From NCBI GenBank assembly GCA_037447655.1, contig JBBHKE010001369.1:1-11820 (forward strand): 11,820 nt of DNA, read 5' to 3'. Positions within the stretch are counted from its first letter, which is position 1. Each line of letters opens with the position of its first letter. Positions 1-7,353 of the stretch are shown here, in pieces. This DNA is from Zygnema cylindricum (Eukaryota > Streptophyta > Zygnematophyceae > Zygnematales > Zygnemataceae). The position numbers and the translations under genes are program-made. Under the pieces are notes generated by a model that ran no database searches, had not been told where the DNA came from, and saw only the letters and a program-made list of their open reading frames with translations.

Positions 1-65
1 CTATGTTCTTTTTCTTTTTTCAACCTTTTTCAATTGTAGAAAAAAAAAATGAAAAAAACGCTAAA

Positions 66-189
66 ATAAAAACCCAAAACAAAATCCAGAATATATGTAT
101 GCATATATCTATCCACACACACACACACATAAAAACCCAAAACAAAATCCAGAATATATGTATGCATATATCTATCCACACACACACAC

Positions 190-191
<2 letters not shown>
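66..191. repeat. 63-bp tandem duplication ending in CA repeats
   Basis: A 63-bp block starting ATAAAAACCC and ending in a (CA)n run occurs twice in direct tandem, at 66-128 and 129-191. The two copies are essentially identical, except that the CA run is slightly shorter in the second. Stop-free reading across this stretch only reflects low complexity. It runs directly into the TA microsatellite, making a compound CA/TA satellite. Confidence 0.9.

Positions 192-193
<2 letters not shown>

Positions 194-262
<69 letters not shown>
194..262. repeat. (TA)n microsatellite
   Basis: About 34 uninterrupted TA dinucleotides. The apparent Ile-Tyr reading frames through it on both strands are artefacts. 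The tract is self-complementary and is expected to be length-variable. It abuts the left arm of the fold-back element, so that element may have inserted into a TA-rich target. Confidence 0.97.
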
Positions 263-264
<2 letters not shown>

Positions 265-676
265 CATCACAAGGTATCATGACTTCTCAATGTCAAAAAA
301 CCTTGATCATCTACAATGTCACAAAAAACACGACGTGTAAAACTGTCGCTGTTTTTGACGTCACCAATTTTCGTAAGTTTCGTAGTCGTCTTCAATCGTC
401 ACAAATTGTACCCACGTCAACAACCGTCACATTTTCAAAAGTTACTATTTCATTCTTGGACATGGGAACACTTTGGAAAGTACGGCAGAGAATCTTCGCT
501 AAAGTCCAAATTTATATTAAAATATGACGGTTGTAGACTTGGGTACAATTTGTGACAGTTGTAAATGATTACAAAACTCACGACAATTTTTTAAGTTAAC
601 AAAATAGCAACGGTTGTAGACGTCTAGTTTTTTGTGACATTGTAGATGCTTAGGGTTTTGCGACGTTATGACGTCA
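262..676. mobile_element. Fold-back (long inverted repeat) MITE-like element
   Basis: Two long arms, about 262-430 and 526-676, are inverted copies around a spacer of roughly 95 bp. The best-paired segments are 308-329 with 627-648 (22 bp, no mismatch) and 399-428 with 526-555 (30 bp, two mismatches). The outer ends begin TGACATCA on the left and end TGACGTCA on the right. No coding capacity is visible. Overall this is a fold-back or MITE-type non-autonomous element; the superfamily is not identifiable and no clear target-site duplication can be read beside the TA microsatellite. Arm divergence suggests an old insertion. Confidence 0.8.
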
Positions 677-1276
677 TGCTCACTTGTGCTAACGTCGATG
701 TCATTGATTCAAGAACTTTAGGCCACAGCTTCCCGAATTCGTTTTTTTAACTTTTCTCACTCGACCTGCCATCAAAATATGCCCAAAGGTATTCAAATGA
801 ATAATTTTCCAAAACTCTTTTATTGCATACCGATATTGTCGTATTTCGCTCAAAAAAGTGAGAGATAAAACTGATAGTGTGAGAGGGAGAGGGAGGGAGG
901 AAGGCGTCTTCACGGACTTCTCTTTTGCGAAATGGCATCCGTTGCTCGATACCCCTCCGCGGCCCCTGAACGGAAAAAAATCCGTATTTGTGAAATAACT
1001 ACTAGTGATGAACACTAAAAAAAGGATTTTACAAAAATTACACTTGTGCAATAAGTGGTACGATGCCAAAAATTCAAGAACTAGTACTGAAATCATAAGA
1101 TACAAGTGTATCTTTTTATATTTTTTACCTTGGTAATGTGGTCCATAATGTCAACAAATTGAAAAAAAATGGTGATTCCCTAATGGAAATTTACAAACCC
1201 ACTTTATTCAAACAAAAAATATCGTCTTAATCCACAAAATTTGACATGGAAAACCAACTTCACACAAAAAAAAAAA
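677..1276. other. AT-rich stretch without a supported gene
   Basis: No supported gene is seen. A stop-free minus-strand frame crosses 701-1105, and a T-rich acceptor-like site (minus strand, AG at 967-966) lies inside it before a GC-richer patch at about 945-965. There is no matching donor, no start codon in convincing context and no recognisable protein, so I do not call an exon. A GA-rich purine run lies near 880-905. The stretch just before 1277, where the left half of a family-1 MITE would be expected, has no clear match. Confidence 0.5.
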
Positions 1277-1394
1277 GTTAAGATTCTCAGCTTCCGATTG
1301 GCGGTCTCAAATAAAAAATCGGACAAGAGTTTAAGGAGAAAAGATGTTTTAAGTAGCGAAAAAATTATTAACACTAAAAGCGATACACGATGTA
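1277..1394 (+). mobile_element. Half of a family-1 palindromic MITE (degenerate)
   Basis: This matches the right half of the full element at 8577-8797. It starts in the central AAGATTCTCAGCTTCCGATT block, runs through the conserved GAGAAAAGATGTTTTAAG block, and ends in a decayed terminal sequence (CGATACACGATGTA for CGATTCAAGGTGTA). The left half is absent or too diverged to see. The loss of one arm and the decayed terminus indicate an old, inactive copy. Confidence 0.85.
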
Positions 1395-2001
1395 GTGATC
1401 AAAATCTTGAAGTTCTTAAAATTGTTTCGTACTAATATAAGGAAAGGTAATTATTATTTTGTCCGAGTGTACGGAAAAGTAAATTAACAACCTTTCTTTA
1501 TTTGAGTTATACTGCAGCAAATAAGGCACATAATTGACACCATTTAGAAGATCTGTAATGAAAAAAAAGCAAAAGCAAAACCGATTTTTTTTTTTGAAGT
1601 GAATAGCGGATTCTTATAATTACTACGGGAAAATCTCTGTAACTACCAGAAAACTACCTGGAAGTTTGTCTTTTAGTGAAATTCGAATCAGAACTTTGAA
1701 CGTCATGGCGAACCTTTTTTTTCCTTATCACCAATAGGATTGCAGAAATTCAATTAATTCGACCTAAATTTAATTCGATCCACACCATTCCTGGAAAAGA
1801 AAAGAAAGAAAAAAACGAAGAAGAAGCACTTTTTTGTCGTTTGACCTTTCACAAAACATTTTTATCAAACCGCCGTCAAAAAAGTAAAAAACTCTTAAAA
1901 AACCCTCCACCTGTCTCCCCGCACTATATAGCGTATTAATTCAATCAAACTATATAATACGCACATGTAGTACAAACGAACCACATACACCATTTCGAAC
2001 T
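1395..2001. other. AT-rich non-coding stretch downstream of the minus-strand gene
   Basis: No gene is supported. The stretch contains many A- and T-homopolymer runs, a purine-rich tract around 1795-1830 and the related short strings ACTATATAGCGTATTAA and ACTATATAATACGC at 1923-1962. The right end (about 1965-1995), read on the minus strand, is GT-rich and follows the AATAAA of the gene at 2002-2297, as expected of a cleavage and polyadenylation region. Confidence 0.5.
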
Positions 2002-2006
2002 TTATT
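2001..2006 (-). promoter_or_regulatory. Poly(A) signal AATAAA overlapping the stop codon
   Basis: On the minus strand the last codons read TTT AAA TAA A, so the stop TAA (2004-2002) lies inside a canonical AATAAA. A GT-rich stretch follows on the minus strand between about 1995 and 1965. This placement predicts an almost absent 3' UTR. The signal fits the splice-based gene model, but a hexamer can occur by chance in AT-rich DNA. Confidence 0.55.
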
Positions 2007-2297
2007 TAAAACGTTCCAATCGCATGCAACCGCACATCTCGGCGATTTCATTATCCCACATCGATTTCCCAAACGCCCGCCGCGCCTAACTTATAAAATA
2101 AAATGATTTGTGCTGATAGAGTATACTTACCTGAGCGGGGTCAATCTGCGATCCGTACGGCAGATGGCCTAGAGCCAGGCGGGCCATTGCACCGCGGCGG
2201 GCCATTGCACCGCGGCGGGCCAACGCGCTAACACGCCGGAATTCCCGGTGATGTACGTCATAATTTGTGACAGAGGGGGCCTGGGCTTGCGCGGCCC
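2002..2297 (-). CDS. 3' part of a small GC-rich gene, two exons; probable secreted peptide precursor (unknown family)
   Basis: Two exons are read on the minus strand. Exon A (2297-2131, 167 nt) follows a pyrimidine-rich acceptor ending TGCTGTTAG and ends at the donor CTCAG|GTAAGT. Exon B (2085-2002) follows an acceptor ending AAGTTAG. The 45-nt intron joins them in phase 0 and the frame stays open to TAA. Exon A begins with two bases of a split codon, so at least one 5' exon is missing; none is recognisable up to 2800. Exon A encodes AAQAQAPSVTNYDV near its start, which resembles the end of a signal peptide with an Ala-x-Ala cleavage site. It then has repeated Arg-Arg pairs, a duplicated RRGAMA and a GHLPYG stretch. 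Exon B ends in EMCGCMRLERFK. No known family is recognised. A secreted, dibasic-processed precursor is inference. The GC content is far above that of the flanks. Confidence 0.6.
2086..2130 (-). other. 45-nt phase-0 GT-AG intron
   Basis: On the minus strand it starts GTAAGTATAC and ends TTTTATAAGTTAG, with AT-rich sequence between two GC-rich exons. Removing it keeps the frame open through 27 further codons to a stop, whereas reading through it hits a stop just past the acceptor. The abrupt base-composition change at both borders supports it. The very short length is typical of compact-intron animals. Confidence 0.65.
2180..2215 (-). repeat. 18-bp in-frame tandem duplication (RRGAMA x2)
   Basis: An 18-bp GC-rich unit occurs twice without a mismatch (2180-2197 and 2198-2215), followed by the first 6 bp of a third unit. 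Because 18 is a multiple of three it duplicates six residues, Arg-Arg-Gly-Ala-Met-Ala, inside exon A without breaking the frame. The perfect match suggests a recent slippage event tolerated by the protein. Confidence 0.9.
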
Positions 2298-2299
2298 CT

Positions 2300-2802
2300 A
2301 ACAGCAAATAAATTGAGGGAAAACTTGAAGAAAGTGGGATTTTTTTGTAAAATCCTTTTTTTAATAGTAGAATTTGGGATTGTTTTTGATGTCTTGTTTT
2401 AAGTTCCTGCCTGCGAACAAAATGTTGAATGTCGAAACTTTTCGTTTTAGTATTCACATAACACCATTGTGATAAAGAAATAGGTGATGGAATCGAAGTT
2501 TAGTTTTTTGCATATCTTGATATGTGAGTGTTTATTGTTAGTGACAAGTGTCGCATCGCATCGGATATTCCGACCGTGAATGTCATTTAGGAGTTGATGT
2601 AGACAATTATTCACATTTGTGCACATTTGTGCAGGCCATAGTGATAAAGGAATAAGGGATGGAATCGAAGTTTATGGCCCCTACTTAAAAAAAAATATTG
2701 GAAGAAAATGGGCCACTTTGAAGAAACACTTTTTAAAAATGTAGTTTGGAATAGGTCGAGGCCCAAAGTACAAACAAAATGTTGAATGTTGCAACTTTCA
2801 GT
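2300..2802 (-). repeat. Two diverged copies of an intron-like sequence upstream of the small gene
   Basis: About 2298-2440 and about 2680-2800 are related. Read on the minus strand, both contain ATTCAACATTTTGTT, then an A/T-rich stretch ending in an acceptor-like TTAG or GTAG followed by GGGCC. The lower copy is the presumed intron 3' end of the gene at 2002-2297. A second motif, AACTTCGATTCCATC, occurs at about 2486-2500 and 2660-2674. Two tandem CACATTTGTG units lie at 2612-2631. No coding exon can be supported between the copies. Confidence 0.6.
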
Positions 2803-3080
2803 TGTCGTGCATGTGTCTAATTTAACCAACAAGCATGCAACCCAACCAGCTGTGAAGCAGAAAAGGTGAGATAAACAACGAGCAATACAAATCCCAAAGC
2901 AAAAAGAAATTATAATACAAAGCAAAAATGTTTATGACAATGTGAAAAGGAAATAACAGGAGGAAAGGATAAAAAGTGGAAGGTGAGTGGGAAGCCGAGA
3001 GAGATCCATTTATCACTAAGCCGATGGGTAGCCACTAGGCTCCACGGTCTGGGCGTATTCTTTAGAGGAGTTAGGTCTAG

Positions 3081-3390
3081 GATTTCGAATAAAGAAAACA
3101 AAACCAGAAAAATGCAAGAAAACAACAATAAAAATCTGCGGTGAATCCGAGATAACCGGATCTTGGCACAACAAGAAAACAAGCACTGAAAATACGTAGA
3201 GAATCTGAAATAGCCGAATTCTACCAAACAAGTAAAAATAGCAACAAGAAAATACAAGAAAGCAACGTTAAAAATCTGCACAAAATTCGAGAAAACCGGA
3301 TTTTGACACACTAATAACCAATTGCAGAAAATGATAATAGAATGCAAGCGATTGGAAGCTATAAAGAATCCGAGATAACCGGATTCTAAC
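3081..3390 (+). repeat. Degenerate ~82-bp internal repeats carrying a small palindrome
   Basis: Within the LTR-like unit a motif of the form GAATCCG-(7 nt)-CGGATTC recurs at about 3143, 3201, 3284 and 3366, with spacings of 58, 83 and 82 bp. Each is followed by a similar A-rich tail rich in ACAAGAAAA. The first and last copies are cleanest and the last is a perfect 7-bp inverted repeat around AGATAAC. The same array is present in the second full copy at about 5925-6234. Repeated small hairpins in an LTR could be protein-binding or enhancer repeats, but no function is shown. Confidence 0.7.
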
Positions 3391-3730
3391 AAACCACAAG
3401 CAAACTCCAACCAAGGAAACGAAAATTAGACAAGAAAAAGTCCAACTCCAATTCACAAAATGCATACACAAGGGTTCAGAAACAGCCTGAGAAAGTAGGC
3501 ATAATCCACACTAAAAAGAGGTTGTTGAAGGGAAACCGTGCGGACTCCGGCCGAAACCGGGTGAATTAACTTGTAGGTCTTACAATGAAAGTTTAATGAG
3601 GAAAAAGAAAAGCTAAGCTCTCAAAAAAACTAAGGCAAAAAAAGCCTTGCAGGAAAAAACTGACAATTTGACTAAGGAAAAAGACAAGGGGAAAAGACAA
3701 AAAGATCTAAGTCCTCTTCGACCAATTCCT

Positions 3731-3753
3731 GTACTCTCAAATTATGAGAGTAC
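3731..3753. repeat. 9-bp perfect hairpin in LTR-like element
   Basis: GTACTCTCA, a 5-nt loop AATTA, then TGAGAGTAC form a perfect inverted repeat. It is conserved at 6575-6597 in the second copy. Two other palindromes lie nearby: AATCCGCGGATT (3919-3930, perfect) and CGTGAACC-TACATG-GGTTCACG (3956-3977). Their role is unknown. Confidence 0.85.
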
Positions 3754-4391
3754 ACACCTAACGTTATCGCCTAAGTACTAACGAAATAGCCAAAGTACCA
3801 ACTCCTGACATTTGCTAACTAACCAATCATGTGAGAGTATTTCACTATACAATTTGTGACTAGTTTGGGTTCTGGCCAATAAGCGACCAAAACCATATGC
3901 ATACGTTACAGAATTCACAATCCGCGGATTAAAACCCTTCCTAACAACATGTATGCGTGAACCTACATGGGTTCACGACTTCAATGTGAACCAAAAATCG
4001 AAGTGCCAACAAACACTCCGTGTACACACTATTCGTACGTCGCAAAATTCCAACTGAAGTGAAAGTACAGTCGAAAACAAAAGTACAAGTTTAATATCGC
4101 GGAGGTTTGTTCATCATGTTTCGTACGACCTCCAAACGATATCCGCGTACGCCATTCGAATCGTGCACCTTCAAATCGCGTACCTACGCACGTTATGAAA
4201 CACAACCACTAAATTAGTATTCATTCCACAAGACGCGTACGCGAATCGCGTACACGTCACAAATAAATGCACCAACGATATGAAATTAGTGACCGTGGGA
4301 AAATGGTGCGTGCAAACTAAACTACACGTGTAAACAAAAATTATGCTTGCGTGCCAAAATCGTGCTAACCGATACCATGAGGCATGACAGC

Positions 4392-4603
4392 TGTCGTGCA
4401 CGTGTCTAGTTTAACCAACAAGCATGCAACTCAACCAGCTGTGAAGCAGAAAAGGTGGGATAAACAATGAGCAATACAAATCCCAAAGCAAAAAGAAATT
4501 ATAATACAAAACAAAAATGTTTATGACAATGTGAAAAGGAAATAACAGGTGGAAAGGATAAAAGGTGGAAGGTGAGTGGGAAGCCGAGAGAGATCCATTT
4601 ATC
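4392..4603. mobile_element. Truncated third copy of the LTR-like element
   Basis: It starts with an intact TGTCGTGC two bases after the end of copy 1 and follows the first ~210 bp of the LTR-like unit with scattered substitutions. It ends at GAGATCCATTTATC, where it meets a run of eight C residues (4603-4610) and a CTAAGC that is also present in the intact copies. Everything after that differs. The short shared CTAAGC suggests a microhomology-mediated junction or an insertion into the copy. Confidence 0.85.
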
Positions 4604-4618
4604 CCCCCCCTAAGCTCC

Positions 4619-4984
4619 TTAGCCTGCGGAGAAGCTGGCCAACACAATCGGAAGCCCGCGAATATGCTCATCGAAAGTCTCCTCAGTAGTGAGTATCCTC
4701 GCGGAATCCAAATCTAGTGAAAAATCCTGCAAATGACGTGAAGCACCAAGCTTGGCATGCTCCCTAATAGGTATGTAATCTGCACCTTGGAAACTCAACT
4801 TCCCATTAGAAGTTTTTTTGACGATCGAGAGAATGCATGGAGAAATACATGGAGAGATACATGGAGAGATGTCAGTATCTAATGTGTGGATACCAGCATA
4901 AGCAGGAAGTGCTGTCGCCGAATGAGCCATGATAGGCAAGGGCTTCCGTGAGAACAGGTTCGTGTGACATTCGCTCGTCTTCAT
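4619..4984 (-). CDS. Hypothetical ORF, about 121 residues, function unknown
   Basis: This is an open minus-strand frame from ATG (4984) to TAA (4621-4619), with an in-frame stop four codons upstream of the ATG. Composition is protein-like, in contrast with the low-complexity frames elsewhere: it begins MKTSECHTNLFSRKPLP, contains a triple ISPC repeat near residues 39-51, and ends with an acidic/hydrophobic half including DYIPIREHAKLG and TFDEHIRGLP. I recognise no domain, signal peptide or membrane segment. It lies between a truncated LTR-like copy and a MITE remnant, so it could be a small gene, a single exon (the 3' end reads TTCTCCGCAG, acceptor-like), or debris from a retroelement internal region. 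No promoter or poly(A) signal is clear. Confidence 0.35.
   Translation of the reverse strand: MKTSECHTNLFSRKPLPIMAHSATALPAYAGIHTLDTDISPCISPCISPCILSIVKKTSNGKLSFQGADYIPIREHAKLGASRHLQDFSLDLDSARILTTEETFDEHIRGLPIVLASFSAG
4836..4871. repeat. 12-bp tandem repeat x3
   Basis: Three units of CATGGAGARATA (4836-4847, 4848-4859, 4860-4871) differ at only a few positions. The period is a multiple of three and, read on the minus strand, gives Ile-Ser-Pro-Cys three times inside the hypothetical ORF. The frame-preserving period mildly supports coding, but three units is little evidence. Confidence 0.9.
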
Positions 4985-5224
4985 CAATGGGAATCAAATC
5001 TGAGTGCGCTTATTCGTGTCGATGCACTCACTTTCGCGTGTCGACGCCTTTATTTGACACTCTTTCTGCACGATTGTATCAAATAACGAGCGATACTAGT
5101 ACGGGCTAACATATTTCGTACATTGCACTATTTAAAATTGTGCAAATTAGAGTTGTTAACGCTAATTAACAGTACTTATGCTAACGTGAAAAAACAATTA
5201 ACGTAATTAATTTTAGGATCCAAG
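4985..5224. other. Intergenic stretch and possible left part of a family-2 MITE
   Basis: No gene is seen. A small cluster of TCGACG/GTGTCGATGC strings lies near 5018-5045. From about 5085 the sequence becomes AT-rich and carries TTAACGCTAATTAAC (5156-5170), which echoes the TAACGCTAAT terminal motif of family 2. A clear left terminus of the element ending at 5283 cannot be placed. Confidence 0.45.
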
Positions 5225-5283
5225 GTTAAAATTTGGGGGCTCCGAAATAGCTTTATTAACGCTAATAGCGATTCACGGTGTAC
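5225..5283 (+). mobile_element. Right end of a family-2 MITE
   Basis: Aligns without gaps to 9029-9087 of the better-preserved family-2 copy: I count 48 of 59 identical bases, including TAACGCTAATAGCGATTC and the terminal CGGTGTA. The left half is diverged or rearranged. This places a third family-2 copy between the LTR-like units. Confidence 0.8.
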
Positions 5284-5642
5284 TTTTCATTTTAGTTTTC
5301 CTTCCTTAGTTGTCCTGATTTCTAGTTCTATTTTGGCTTTTGGTTTTTTTTTGTTCCTATGTACTGAGATGGTTTACCATGAAGTTTCCACGATTTTGTT
5401 CATTTAATCCCTTTTCAGTTTGATTCAGTTGGAACAGGACAAAGTTTCAAATTAGGTTTTTGATAATTCTTGCTTTGAGGATTAACTTTCATACCACTTT
5501 TCATCACTTTAGAAAGAGAAAAAACTTTAATTTAATTAAGGAAGCACGAATTTAAATCATCTAAGGTCATGGGAACAAAAAAAAGAAGGGCAAAAACGAA
5601 ACTTAAGAACAGAACGTTGGTGGAAATGAACTAAAACAGTAA
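5284..5642. other. AT-rich stretch without a gene
   Basis: Nothing coding is recognisable. T-rich on the plus strand in 5284-5410, then A-rich with a purine run at 5574-5590 (AAAAAAAAGAAGGG-like). That run lies too far (about 57 bp) from the LTR-like copy at 5647 to be a convincing polypurine tract. Confidence 0.5.
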
Positions 5643-5646
5643 ACTG
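5643..5646. repeat. Target-site duplication ACTG (left)
   Basis: ACTG directly precedes TGTCGTGC and is repeated at 7240-7243 directly after GCATGACA. Four bases is the size expected for some LTR-retrotransposon integrases. A chance match at fixed positions is about 1 in 256. Confidence 0.6.
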
Positions 5647-7239
5647 TGTCGTGCATGTGTCTAATTTAACCAACAAGCATGCAACCCAACCAGCTGTGTA
5701 GCAGAAAAGGTGGGATAAACAACGAGCAATACAAATCCCAAAGGAAAAAGAAATTATAATACAAAGCAAAAATGTTTATGACAATGTGAAAAGGAAATAA
5801 CAGGTGGAAAGGATAAAAGGTGGAAGGTGAGTGGGAAGCCGAGAGAGATCCATTTATCACTAAGCCGATGGGTAGCCACTAGGCTCCACGGTCTGGGCGT
5901 ATTCTTTAGAGGAGTTAGGTCTAGGATTTCGAATAAAGAAAACAAAACCAGAAAAATGCAAGAAAACAACAATAAAAATCTGCGGTGAATCCGAGATAAC
6001 CGGATCTTGGCACAACAAGAAAACAAGCACTGAAAATACGTAGAGAATCTGAAATAGCCGAATTCTACCAAACAAGTAAAAATAGCAACAAGAAAATACA
6101 AGAAAGCAACGTTAAAAATCTGCACAAAATTCGAGAAAACCGGATTTTGACACACTAATAACCAATTGCAGAAAATGATAATAGAATGCAAGCGATTGGA
6201 AGCTATAAAGAATCCGAGATAACCGGATTCTAACAAACCACAAGCAAACTCCAACCAAGGAAACGAAAATTAGACAAGAAAAAGTCCAACTCCAATTCAC
6301 AAAATGCATACACAAGGGTTCAGAAACAGCCTGAGAAAGTAGGCATAATCCACACTAAAAAGAGGTTGTTGAAGGGAAACCGTGCGGACTCCGGCCGAAA
6401 CCGGGTGAATTAACTTGTAGGTCTTACAATGAAAGTTTAATGAGGAAAAAGAAAAGCTAAGCTCTCAAAAAAACTAAGGCAAAAAAAGCCTTGCAGGAAA
6501 AAACTGACAATTTGACTAAGGAAAAAGACAAGGGGAAAAGACAAAAAGATCTAAGTCCTCTTCGACCAATTCCTGTACTCTCAAATTATGAGAGTACACA
6601 CCTAACGTTATCGCCTAAGTACTAACGAAATAGCCAAAGTACCAACTCCTGACATTTGCTAACTAACCAATCATGTGAGAGTATTTCACTATACAATTTG
6701 TGACTAGTTTGGGTTCTGGCCAATAAGCGACCAAAACCATATGCATACGTTACAGAATTCACAATCCGCGGATTAAAACCCTTCCTAACAACATGTATGC
6801 GTGAACCTACATGGGTTCACGACTTCAATGTGAACCAAAATCGAAGTGCCAACAAACACTCCGTGTACACACTATTCGTACGTCGCAAAATTCCAACTGA
6901 AGTGAAAGTACAGTCGAAAATAAAAGTACAAGTTTAACATCGCGGAGGTTTGTTCATCTTGTTTCGTACGACCTCCAAACGATATCCGCGTACGCCATTC
7001 GAATCGTGCACCTTCAAATCGCGTAACTACGCACGAAATGAAACACAACCACTAAATTAGTATTCATTCCACTAGACGCGTACGCGAATCGCGTACACGT
7101 CACAAATAAATGCACCAACGATATGGAATTAGTGACCGTGGGAAAATGGTGCGTGGAAACTAAACCACACGTGCAAACAAAAATTATGCTTGCGTGCCAA
7201 AATCGTGCGTGCGACTAACCGATACCATGAGGCATGACA
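5647..7239. mobile_element. LTR-like element copy 2 (1,593 bp), probable solo LTR
   Basis: Full-length second copy with TGTCGTGC...GCATGACA ends, flanked by ACTG on both sides, with no internal retroelement sequence on either side. That is what a solo LTR left by LTR-LTR recombination looks like. Compared with copy 1 there are 5 substitutions in the first 173 bp and 12 substitutions plus two indels (1 bp; 7 bp GTGCGAC-type) in the last ~396 bp. I see none in the 1,021 bp between (5820-6840 against 2976-3996). No protein is encoded, and the stop-free minus-strand frames mirror those in copy 1. Confidence 0.8.
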
Positions 7240-7243
7240 ACTG
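7240..7243. repeat. Target-site duplication ACTG (right)
   Basis: The partner of 5643-5646, directly abutting the CA end of the LTR-like copy. Sequence downstream (to about 7330) stays A-rich over T like the element itself, but does not match its other copy's flank. Confidence 0.6.
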
Positions 7244-7353
7244 TGCAGAGAAACTAACATAGAAACAAGAGCAAGCAAACAAAAAACATTGAAAGGAACA
7301 ACAAGCAAACCCGACCCGCACCAAGTTCAACCTTAACCTTAACATATCTAAGT

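Larger units (their letters stand above)
2803..4389. mobile_element. LTR-like element copy 1 (1,587 bp)
   Basis: This copy begins TGTCGTGC and ends GCATGACA, so it has the TG...CA ends of an LTR with an 8-bp imperfect terminal inverted repeat. It is repeated at 5647-7239. It has no coding capacity: the minus-strand frames inside it are by-products of A-rich sequence and internal repeats. No tRNA-primer site follows it; instead a truncated third copy starts two bases downstream. It contains AATAAA strings on the plus strand near 3088 and 3126, which weakly favours plus orientation, and the plus strand is strongly A-rich over T. A solo LTR is the best reading, although no target-site duplication is visible at this copy. 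A large non-autonomous terminal-inverted-repeat element is the alternative. Confidence 0.75.

Noticed and set aside
3-527. Long open frames with Tyr-Ile repeats on both strands at 3-527 and 20-280
   Set aside because: They are produced by the CA/TA microsatellites and continue into a fold-back element; no protein signal remains once the repeats are removed.
701-1105. Minus-strand 134-codon frame with a T-rich acceptor-like site at 967-966
   Set aside because: No paired donor, no plausible start and no recognised domain; it reads through simple purine/pyrimidine runs.
2910-3471. Overlapping hydrophobic minus-strand frames in the LTR-like unit, repeated at 5754-6315
   Set aside because: They are identical because the DNA is duplicated; the Phe/Leu/Ser-rich reading comes from A-rich plus-strand sequence and internal repeats, with several frames open at once.
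3626-3645. AAGGC-A7-GCCTT hairpin as a bacterial-type terminator
   Set aside because: It lies inside an LTR-like repeat in eukaryotic DNA with no upstream gene; the hairpin is only 5 bp and A-loop driven.
2803-7239. Copies 1 and 2 as the 5' and 3' LTRs of one intact retrotransposon
   Set aside because: The 1.26 kb between them has no primer-binding site, polypurine tract, gag or pol; it begins with another truncated LTR-like copy. Copy 2 has its own matching ACTG flanks, and the outer flanks of the pair do not match.
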